Made by a program: the position numbers and the translations under genes | Shown: positions 1-6,009 of the stretch, one piece after another | Layout: each line of letters begins with the position of its first letter | Position numbering within the stretch: position 1 is the stretch's first letter | The notes under the pieces: generated by a model | What the model was told of the DNA's origin: nothing | Database searches by the model: none | What the model saw: the letters and a program-made list of their open reading frames with translations, nothing else | NCBI GenBank assembly: GCA_903928045.1 | Contig: CAIYPH010000320.1 | Span: 1-19,801, forward strand | Direction of reading: 5' to 3' | Origin: an uncultured Rhodospirillales bacterium | GTDB taxonomy: Bacteria > Pseudomonadota > Alphaproteobacteria > Acetobacterales > Acetobacteraceae | Length of the DNA: 19,801 nucleotides

Positions 1-26
1 GCCATCCCCGCGTGGGCGGGGGAACC
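1..26 (-). CRISPR. Leader-proximal type I-E CRISPR repeat, truncated by the window edge
   Basis: Read on the minus strand, the sequence begins GGTTCCCCCGCC and continues CACGCGGGGATGGC, which has the layout of a type I-E repeat: a CCCCGC/GCGGGG stem (arms at 6-11 and 16-21) with a 4-base loop, flanked by GGTTC and GATG. Repeats of this subtype are usually 28-29 bases, so two or three bases are probably lost past the window start. Only one copy is visible, so periodicity cannot be shown here. The call rests on the sequence, the correct orientation, and its position directly after cas2 and an AT-rich leader. Spacers would lie to the left, outside the window. Confidence 0.85.
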
Positions 27-77
27 TCTGCACACTAAAGCATTGTTCCTATTCACTTGTCAAAGAACTTGGCAAAA
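27..77 (-). promoter_or_regulatory. CRISPR leader with pre-crRNA promoter and IHF-like site
   Basis: These 51 bases lie between the cas2 stop codon and the first repeat and are far more AT-rich than their surroundings. On the minus strand there is a perfect -35 TTGACA (58-63), an 18-base spacer and a -10-like TTTAGT (34-39), which would start transcription close to the repeat. GAACAATGCTTTA (36-48) matches the IHF consensus WATCAANNNNTTR at 7 of 9 fixed positions and ends nine bases before the repeat, similar to the leader-proximal IHF site used for spacer integration in E. coli type I-E. The promoter is seen in sequence; IHF use is inferred by analogy. Confidence 0.65.
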
Positions 78-365
78 TCAGCCGCGACGTACCAACAAAG
101 CTCCGTCCAGGTCCACCAGCTGCCGTGGCGGGAGGCCCAGTATCAGCAGTCCCAGGCGGCCTGATGCGGAGTCGTCCTTCCATACCATGGTGACCGACCC
201 GCCGGGCATTCCGTCCCACCAGCCCGACAACACGGCCCATACCCGTTCCCGCACAGCACGGGAAAGTTCAGGTGCGACGAACAGGCCGGGCCCGACTTCC
301 GGCATGATCGAGGCCAGGAAGCCGCGATAACGATCGGGCACGTCGCGGGTGACCACCACCGTCAT
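78..365 (-). CDS. cas2: Cas2e, CRISPR adaptation protein
   Basis: This 95-aa protein matches the type I-E Cas2 length (about 94-97 aa) and pattern: an N-terminal strand MTVVVTRDVPDRYRG, a central GLFVAPELS segment resembling the GVYVGDVS region of E. coli Cas2, and a C-terminal VDLDGALLV resembling its VDLDGLRLV. Cas2 forms the dimeric core of the Cas1-Cas2 integrase that captures prespacers and inserts them at the leader-repeat junction. In type I-E its nuclease activity is not needed for integration. The ATG at 365 lies five bases after the cas1 stop; a longer in-frame reading back to 530 would overlap cas1 and is rejected. It is the last gene of the operon and is followed directly by the leader. 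Confidence 0.95.
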   Translation of the reverse strand: MTVVVTRDVPDRYRGFLASIMPEVGPGLFVAPELSRAVRERVWAVLSGWWDGMPGGSVTMVWKDDSASGRLGLLILGLPPRQLVDLDGALLVRRG

Positions 366-370
366 CGGCA

Positions 371-1246
371 CTATTCCGTCCTCTCCTCTGCGAACAGCGC
401 CTTGATCCGGTCTATCATCGCCGGGATCACCTGGTCGCGGCGCAGCCTCTCGGCGACGCCGCGCCGGGTCAGCTGCTCGATCGAGTCGCCGGGACGCTTC
501 TGCGCCACCAGGGCCGCCTTGAAGGCGCACGGCACCGTCAGCTCATCGCGAAACAGATCGGCGATATCGAGAATGAAGCTCTGGCCCGAATCCTCGTGGA
601 TGAAGCCGAGTTGCGGAATCGCCGCGGTCGCCGCTACTGCGATGGCGGCGGCGGCCTCTACCGCGCTGGCGGCGTGGTTCAGTGCCTGGTTCGGCAGGTC
701 GGCCGCAAGCGGGTCGGCGCGATCGTAGCGCCGGCCGCTCCAGCGAATACCGATGCGCTCGGCGGTCAAGCGGTAGATTTCCTTCACCCGCGACCCCTCG
801 ATGCCGCGCAGCACGGCGATGTCGCGATGTGGCAGTACCTCGCCAAGGCGCCAAGCATACATCCGCCTTGCCACCGCCATGCGCGCGCCCTTGGCATCGG
901 CCCAGGCGCGCACCTGTGCCCGCGCCAGCGCCGAGTGGTCGGGCATCAGCGGCTGGGCGGTGTATAGCCGCACACCATCCTCGCCCACCGCCGACAGCCC
1001 GGTGCCATGCCGCGCCAGCAGCCGCAGCGCGTCGTGGCTGACGGTCGAGCCCGGGCCGAGCAGCACCAGCGACACCGCCTGGTGCGGAATGCGGTAATCG
1101 CCAGCGTTCACCAGCGGGCTGCCGGCGGCGATGAAGCGCAGGCAGCCATCCTCCACCGACAACTGGCCGCGCTCCAAATATAGCAAGCCATGCCGGTCGG
1201 CATGCGGCAGGCGGGCGTGTTCCAGGCCCAGGCGCCCCTTAAGCAT
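371..1246 (-). CDS. cas1: Cas1e, CRISPR integrase
   Basis: Cas1 is the metal-dependent integrase that, with Cas2, joins prespacer 3' ends to the first repeat. The 291-aa product is close to the usual type I-E size (about 300 aa). The N-terminal part reads LPHADRHGLLYLERGQLSVE and the C-terminal all-helical domain holds the expected metal ligands: E150 in LRGIEGSRVKEIYR, H217 in LGFIHEDSG and D230 in ILDIADLFRDE. The H217-to-D230 spacing equals the H208-to-D221 spacing of E. coli Cas1, and D227 corresponds to D218. The catalytic centre therefore looks intact. The start lies four bases after the cas6e stop, so the genes are probably translated from one mRNA. The stop is TAG at 371-373. Confidence 0.97.
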   Translation of the reverse strand: MLKGRLGLEHARLPHADRHGLLYLERGQLSVEDGCLRFIAAGSPLVNAGDYRIPHQAVSLVLLGPGSTVSHDALRLLARHGTGLSAVGEDGVRLYTAQPLMPDHSALARAQVRAWADAKGARMAVARRMYAWRLGEVLPHRDIAVLRGIEGSRVKEIYRLTAERIGIRWSGRRYDRADPLAADLPNQALNHAASAVEAAAAIAVAATAAIPQLGFIHEDSGQSFILDIADLFRDELTVPCAFKAALVAQKRPGDSIEQLTRRGVAERLRRDQVIPAMIDRIKALFAEERTE

Positions 1247-1250
1247 GCGA

Positions 1251-1976
1251 TCAGGCTGGCTTCAACAGCAGCATGCCGAAGCCGAACGCGGCATGGCGGC
1301 CGACGCCGCGGGCCAGCAGGGTCGCGAAGCGGTCGGGGTCGGTGACAGTCAGGACGCCGGTGAAATCCGCATCCGGTCCCGCCAGCGCATGCAGGGCCCG
1401 CCCCCCGTCGCGCCGCATGGTGGTGCCCAGGCGGAAGCGGTCGAGCACCAGCCGCTCTGGCTCGCAGCCCCCGGCGCGCAGGCGGGCGGAGAGCCAGTGC
1501 TGATACACCTCGCCCCGGCTAGGGCCGCGCTCCGGCTCGGTGCCCTCGATGGCGGCGAGGAATGCGTCGCGCTCGCGGCTGCGGGTGCGGTTCCCGTCGC
1601 GGTCGGTGCGGATGATGGGGCGGGCACGCAGGGTGAAGCCCAGACGGCGGCCGACGGCGAAGCGGTCCGGCATCGGTTTGCTTGCCATCCGGTCCAGCGC
1701 GAGGATCGCGACCACCTCCGGCGCGGCGAAAGACATCGCCTGGTCGTGCAGCGCGGCGGCGTCATGGGGCGAATAGGCCAGGAGATGGGCCGGGCGCGGT
1801 GCCTGGTGAACCAGGGCGAACGGGGCGGGTGCCAGCGTATCGAACGTCGCACGCAGCACGGCGTGCAGGGCATAGCCGAGATCGTCTTCCCGCTGCCGCG
1901 CCAGCAGGCGTTCCCGGTCGGCCCAGCGGATCAACCGCGGCACATCCGGGGTGAGCTGGTGCATGTACAGGGTCAC
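1251..1976 (-). CDS. cas6e: Cas6e (CasE/Cse3), pre-crRNA endoribonuclease
   Basis: Cas6e cuts the pre-crRNA at the base of each repeat hairpin and stays bound to the 3' handle as the head of Cascade. The 241-aa protein has the N-terminal LYMHQL strand, H38 in LGYALHAVL as the likely counterpart of the catalytic histidine (H20 in E. coli, H26 in T. thermophilus Cse3), and a C-terminal glycine-rich GVGRHAAFGFGMLLL motif typical of Cas6e. The chosen start is GTG at 1976, which overlaps the cas5e stop by four bases (GTGA). An internal ATG at 1964 would remove the first strand. The frame stays open back to 2216, but that would lie inside cas5e. The assignment of H38 is by pattern, not alignment. 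Confidence 0.94.
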   Translation of the reverse strand: MTLYMHQLTPDVPRLIRWADRERLLARQREDDLGYALHAVLRATFDTLAPAPFALVHQAPRPAHLLAYSPHDAAALHDQAMSFAAPEVVAILALDRMASKPMPDRFAVGRRLGFTLRARPIIRTDRDGNRTRSRERDAFLAAIEGTEPERGPSRGEVYQHWLSARLRAGGCEPERLVLDRFRLGTTMRRDGGRALHALAGPDADFTGVLTVTDPDRFATLLARGVGRHAAFGFGMLLLKPA

Positions 1977-2683
1977 GCGGCGGATTCCGGCGACGGCCGC
2001 AGCACCCGGATGCGGACCATGCGAGTGCCGCCATGCACCCCGGAATGCCCGTCGCGCCGATCGCTCCACGGGCGCAGCTGGTCGTCCGACTCTGCGGGCT
2101 CGTTGGCGGGCAGCAGCACGCGCGCCTTGCTGTCGGGTTGCGGCAGATGCGCCAGGGCCGGCAGCAGGCCGTCGGCCTCGACAATCCCCGCGCCAACGCG
2201 CCCGCTGGGCAGGCACGACTTGCGGCCGAGGAACAACGGGCGGGCCGGCTCGTCCAGCGCAGTGGCAAGATCGGCAAGTGTCGGTGTTTCCTCCGCCGGC
2301 TCCATCCGCAGGGCCACCACCACCCGCTTGTCGGCGTCGTAGTCGCGCCAGCGAAGATGCGGGCCGTTATAGGTGGCAGCTCCACCAGCACGTCCCTCAG
2401 GCGCACCCCGCGTCGTCCAGCCCTGGTCGTTGTGGCCCAGTTGGGCGGTCTGGAAGTCGGTCATCCTGGTGCCATTGCGGTCGATCCGCGCGGCGTAGTG
2501 CAGCCGGGCCTGCAACCGTGCTAGGGCATCGCGGTCGCCGCGCCGCCAGCCCAGCGCGTTGGCCAGCAGCCCGGTGAGCATGGAGGCGCCGGGGAAATCC
2601 TCGATCACGCCGCGCGCATCGACCGCCTCGCCGCCGAACGCCAGCAGCGGGGCCTCTAGCACTAGAAGTAGATGCAGGGCCAT
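1973..2683 (-). CDS. cas5e: Cas5e (CasD), Cascade crRNA 5'-handle subunit
   Basis: Cas5e caps the 5' handle of the crRNA and contacts Cas8e and the terminal Cas7 in Cascade. The 236-aa product is the usual size. Family features visible are the opening LLLVLEAPLLAFGG (RAMP strand), the SMLTGLLANALGW helix at residues 34-46, TDFQTAQLGH near 75-84, and RDYDADKRVVVAL at 113-125, which matches the conserved R-Y-x-x-D segment. The ATG at 2683 follows the cas7e stop with one base between them. The gene ends in a GTGA overlap with cas6e. No missing motif or frameshift is apparent. Confidence 0.94.
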   Translation of the reverse strand: MALHLLLVLEAPLLAFGGEAVDARGVIEDFPGASMLTGLLANALGWRRGDRDALARLQARLHYAARIDRNGTRMTDFQTAQLGHNDQGWTTRGAPEGRAGGAATYNGPHLRWRDYDADKRVVVALRMEPAEETPTLADLATALDEPARPLFLGRKSCLPSGRVGAGIVEADGLLPALAHLPQPDSKARVLLPANEPAESDDQLRPWSDRRDGHSGVHGGTRMVRIRVLRPSPESAA

Positions 2684-2684
2684 G

Positions 2685-3830
2685 TCAGGCCGCCGGCGCG
2701 CTGATGCTGGCCGCGGCCCAGGCGGCGATGTCGCCCAGCGTGCTACCTTCGGCCACGCCGGGCAGGGCGACTTCGGCAGTGCACAGCGCGGCGCGCTGTT
2801 CGCGGATGCCATAGGCCGCGTCCATCGCCCGCAACTGGTGGTCCAGCGCCGCCAGTGCCGCGCCCAGAAGGTCGGGCGATTTGAGCGAAACCGCGTTGCG
2901 GAATGCCCCGGCCAATGAGCGCGGCTGGGCGCGCCCGGTCTCGACCAGCATCAGCTCGGCATAGGCGTATGGCGCAGTGCTACCCTTCTTCGCGCCGGGC
3001 GAGACGGTGGCGATCAGGTGCAGCAGATGCTCCACCACCCGCCCGGCCAGAGCCGGGTCGCGGCCGAGATTGGACACCAGCGCTGACACATCGACCACGA
3101 CATAGCCATAGAACAGGCCGGAGGTCAGCTCGGTCTCGAAGATACCAGCGGTGCCCGCCTCGCCCGGATCGGCTTGGCGCAGGTCATCGACCACGGTGAA
3201 ATAGTCGCTCTCGCTCTCCTCGGCATGCACGGTGAAGGCGTGCGCCACGTGGATGGCGGCATCGGTGTTGGCCTCGGGGTCGGAGGTGACCATGCGGCCG
3301 AACATCGCCGATTCCAGCCCGGCGGCGAGGTTGCCAGCGACGTCGCGCATGGCGGCGAGGTTCTTCCTGCCGTCCCCTTTGCCGATCGCTGCATCGATCG
3401 CCGCCTCGGCCTCCTTCACGCCGCCCGCAGCGACGGCATGACGGGCCAAGCCTGTCAGGTAGTCAATCTCCGGCTGGCCGAGCAGCAGCGCCTGGCGGCT
3501 TTTCAGCTCGACATTCTTGTCGCCGAACAGCTTCTTGACCAGGGCGATGCGCACGGCCTCGACCACCTCCGGCGCGGCGTCGCCGAGCCGCGGCACGATC
3601 TCGCGCTCCACCACCTCGCGCGAGCGCACCGCCATCGGCGCGCCGATCTCGCGCAGCGCCCATTCGTCCTCGACGGTGCGCCAGTGCCGCTTGAGGCATT
3701 GCGACGAGATTCGGATGCGCGATGCTCCGCCATAGGGCAGGCGCTTGGCCAGCCCGGCATCGTCGCGGTTGAGCAGCACGGCCGGGTATGAGGCCAGGGT
3801 GTGGATCTGGATGAAGCGCGGCGTGGACAT
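2685..3830 (-). CDS. cas7e: Cas7e (CasC/Cse4), Cascade backbone subunit
   Basis: Six copies of Cas7e form the crRNA-binding filament of type I-E Cascade. The 381-aa protein (E. coli about 363 aa) carries the family hallmarks: QIHTLASYPAVLLNRDD at 8-24, the palm segment PYGGASRIRISSQCLKRHWR at 32-51, AMFGRMVTSDPEANTDAAIH at 175-194 and DYFTVVDDL at 209-217. The ATG at 3830 lies 35 bases after the cse2 stop, the largest gap inside the Cascade block. Its ribosome site is weak (a GGGA about 12 bases upstream), which is notable because Cas7 is needed in the highest copy number. Confidence 0.96.
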   Translation of the reverse strand: MSTPRFIQIHTLASYPAVLLNRDDAGLAKRLPYGGASRIRISSQCLKRHWRTVEDEWALREIGAPMAVRSREVVEREIVPRLGDAAPEVVEAVRIALVKKLFGDKNVELKSRQALLLGQPEIDYLTGLARHAVAAGGVKEAEAAIDAAIGKGDGRKNLAAMRDVAGNLAAGLESAMFGRMVTSDPEANTDAAIHVAHAFTVHAEESESDYFTVVDDLRQADPGEAGTAGIFETELTSGLFYGYVVVDVSALVSNLGRDPALAGRVVEHLLHLIATVSPGAKKGSTAPYAYAELMLVETGRAQPRSLAGAFRNAVSLKSPDLLGAALAALDHQLRAMDAAYGIREQRAALCTAEVALPGVAEGSTLGDIAAWAAASISAPAA

Positions 3831-3865
3831 GGCGATGAAGGTCCCGTTCGAGATGTTCAGAGAAC

Positions 3866-4378
3866 TCAGGCGGTCTGTGGCAGCGCTGCCTCGGCGCGAT
3901 AGTAGTCACGGGCGATCCGCAGGCGAGCGGCTTCGTCACCACCCCACAGCACGAGGTTGGCCAACTCATGCGCATCGACGGCGCTGCGCTTGGCCACCAG
4001 GAAGCGCAGCATGCGCGGCAGCAACACGGGGAAATCCGAAGCCGGCGCTTCCAGCAGGCGGGTCAGCCGGCCCTCGTTGTAGCCGACGGCGAACAGCGCA
4101 CGGCCCAGCGGCACGCCGCCGCGCAACCCGTTCGGGGCGGCCAGGGCCAGCAGATGGATCAGCAGCGTCCAGCGTTGCGTGCCATCGCCGAGCAATCGCT
4201 CGTCGGCGACGTAGCGGGCGAGCAGCCGGTGCAGCGCGGGTTGGCCCGGCGTGGCCTGTCGCGGGTCCAGGCGGCGCAATTCGGCCAGCGGGCCGGTGCC
4301 GAAGGACTCGTGGCAGACTCGCCCGACGATGGACCCGATCATGTCTCGCTGGGTCGGCGCTGCGTCATTCTGCGTCAT
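3866..4378 (-). CDS. cse2: Cse2 (CasB/Cas11), Cascade small subunit
   Basis: Two Cse2 copies form the belly of type I-E Cascade and hold the displaced DNA strand. The 170-aa protein (E. coli about 160 aa) is predicted to be mostly helical and has the family's arginine-rich elements, such as GTGPLAELRRLDP near 27-39 and LLPRMLRFLVAKRSAVD towards the C-terminus. Identification rests partly on the fixed position between cse1 and cas7e, since Cse2 sequences diverge quickly. The ATG at 4378 overlaps the end of cse1 by 14 bases. The open frame extends to 4612, but that would run deep inside cse1 and the upstream peptide has no family features. Confidence 0.9.
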   Translation of the reverse strand: MTQNDAAPTQRDMIGSIVGRVCHESFGTGPLAELRRLDPRQATPGQPALHRLLARYVADERLLGDGTQRWTLLIHLLALAAPNGLRGGVPLGRALFAVGYNEGRLTRLLEAPASDFPVLLPRMLRFLVAKRSAVDAHELANLVLWGGDEAARLRIARDYYRAEAALPQTA

Positions 4379-5939
4379 GCGGTGCGCCCTGTTCCAGATA
4401 GGGTTTGAGCAGCTGGCTGAACCGTGCCCCGGCCGATAGCCGGTCCGTTGCACGGACAGTGGCGCGGTGTTTGCGGCGGGAACTGCGCGCCGCCGCGGTC
4501 TCGGCGCCGCGCAGCACGGCCCGGGCATGGTCGCGCAAACGCACCACCCAATCGGCGCGCGCCCGGTGCCGGGCCTCCGGCGCGTCCTCGTCGATCTCCA
4601 TGCACAGATCATCGAAGAAGGTCAGGTCGACCAGTGTGTCGAACTGGTGCAGGAATCGTTCGGCCTTGCGGCTCGAATCCTTGTCGCGGAAATCGATCTT
4701 GTCCGGGCCGTTCTGGAACAGCGCCAGCAGGGCGGGTTTCAGCACCCGGTCCTGCATCTCGCCGGCCAGGCGCACCCGATCGCGGGCGGCGGCGGCGCGC
4801 AGATCGGTGAACGCGCCCTGGCCCGGGCCGCGCCTAGACCCGCGTCGGGACAGCGGCACCCGGCGCTCGTGGTAGCCCTCGGTCTTGCCCTGGCCGCGCA
4901 CCAGGGCGCGGGCCACCAGTTGCAAACCTTGTGGCGCGTCCGTCGTGGCCTCGATCTGCAAAGCCGCCGGTCGTACCCCGGCGTCGGAGAACATGAACTC
5001 GACTATGCGGCGGTAGCCGAAACCCCGCGAATCGACGGTCAGCGACTTGGCGGCACCGCCCTTCTCGATCACGATAGGCGACCACGGATCGCCGGTGATG
5101 CCGCCCTCGACCGGCAGAATGCGCGGCGTCTTCGACCCCCCAGCGCGTGCGGCGAGCACGCCGTGGTCCTGACTCAGGCGGACCCGCCGGCAGGTTTCGA
5201 TGTACCATTCGTCCAAGGCATCCTGGCGCAGCGACGTGGTGCCGTCCCACGGCGCCAGCCACACAAGTGCAAGCCCGCCTTCGGCCGCGTATCCCGAAGT
5301 GCCGGGCAGCGTACCCCGCAACGCCAGCAACCGCAGCACATCGCGCCGGACATGCGCGCCCAGGCCGCCCGGCGGCGCGATGCCGAGTGCCGCTCGATTG
5401 GCGAAGCCACCATTCATTCGGCTGATGCCGTAATTGCCGGCCCCGAGGAAGCCTTCCATGGTCTGCAGGGTCAGCAGGGCGAACAGCCAGTCATCCGGCT
5501 GGGCCGACGCCATCACCGCCTGTTTCAGGTCGTGGTTCTTGGCGGTGACCAGCATGTCCAACGCATCCGGCGTGGCGAAGACTTTCGTCAGTTCGGTCAG
5601 CACGCCGGACGGGACGGCCGGCTGCAACAACGCCGGTTGCTCGGGCGGCGCTACCAGGCACCACGGCGTATCATCGGTATAATCGGGTGTCAGCCCGCGC
5701 AACAGGGCGCACCATTCCGCTTCGCTATCCGGCGGTTCAGGGCGACCGGCGCGATGCAGGGCATTGGCGGCCAGCAGTACGAGGAAGGAATGCCAAGCGT
5801 GGCGCTGGTGCGCACGCAGGGCGGGAAACGCGGCGGCGCCATCGCGCATTAGCAAGGCCAGAACACCCGGCAAAGTGGCGGCTGCTTGCGCTCCATCGGC
5901 GGTAGCAACGCGGATTAGTGGCACGAGGAGCGTGTTCAT
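4365..5939 (-). CDS. cse1: Cse1 (CasA/Cas8e), Cascade large subunit
   Basis: Cas8e recognises the PAM, starts DNA unwinding and recruits Cas3. The 524-aa protein is slightly longer than E. coli CasA (502 aa). Visible family marks are the loop-L1 region MLVTAKNHDLKQ at 129-140, PALLQPAVPSG at 102-112, and GNYGISRMNGGFANR at 168-182. The C-terminal part ends in a helical region (from about residue 420) fitting the four-helix bundle that contacts Cse2. The ATG at 5939 is preceded by a 70-base gap after cas3 containing a promoter-like sequence. Its last 14 bases overlap cse2. No disruption is seen. Confidence 0.95.
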   Translation of the reverse strand: MNTLLVPLIRVATADGAQAAATLPGVLALLMRDGAAAFPALRAHQRHAWHSFLVLLAANALHRAGRPEPPDSEAEWCALLRGLTPDYTDDTPWCLVAPPEQPALLQPAVPSGVLTELTKVFATPDALDMLVTAKNHDLKQAVMASAQPDDWLFALLTLQTMEGFLGAGNYGISRMNGGFANRAALGIAPPGGLGAHVRRDVLRLLALRGTLPGTSGYAAEGGLALVWLAPWDGTTSLRQDALDEWYIETCRRVRLSQDHGVLAARAGGSKTPRILPVEGGITGDPWSPIVIEKGGAAKSLTVDSRGFGYRRIVEFMFSDAGVRPAALQIEATTDAPQGLQLVARALVRGQGKTEGYHERRVPLSRRGSRRGPGQGAFTDLRAAAARDRVRLAGEMQDRVLKPALLALFQNGPDKIDFRDKDSSRKAERFLHQFDTLVDLTFFDDLCMEIDEDAPEARHRARADWVVRLRDHARAVLRGAETAAARSSRRKHRATVRATDRLSAGARFSQLLKPYLEQGAPHDAE

Positions 5940-5966
5940 GCGAAATATTCCGGAGCGTGTATAGGA

Positions 5967-5994
5967 ACCATACCCGGTAGCTTACGATAGTCAA
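5967..5994 (-). promoter_or_regulatory. Candidate Cascade promoter upstream of cse1
   Basis: In the 70-base cas3-cse1 gap the minus strand has TTGACT (5989-5994), a 16-base spacer and TATGGT (5967-5972), giving a start point about 20 bases before the cse1 ATG. Both hexamers match the sigma-70 consensus at most positions. The place corresponds to the well-known cas promoter upstream of casA in E. coli, so independent Cascade transcription is plausible. The sequence match is seen; activity is inferred. Confidence 0.55.
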
Positions 5995-6009
5995 CGCCGT
6001 GCAACCGCC

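Noticed and set aside
1977..2216. Upstream extension of cas6e
   Set aside because: It would lie within cas5e, and the extra residues have no family character; the GTGA overlap at 1973-1976 gives a better start.
1131..2342. 403-aa open frame on the plus strand
   Set aside because: It is antisense to cas1, cas6e and cas5e and has no domain; a shadow of GC-rich coding DNA.
4467..5852. 461-aa open frame on the plus strand
   Set aside because: It is antisense to cse1, whose family motifs are clear. The composition (R, Q, G, H rich) is typical of a shadow frame.
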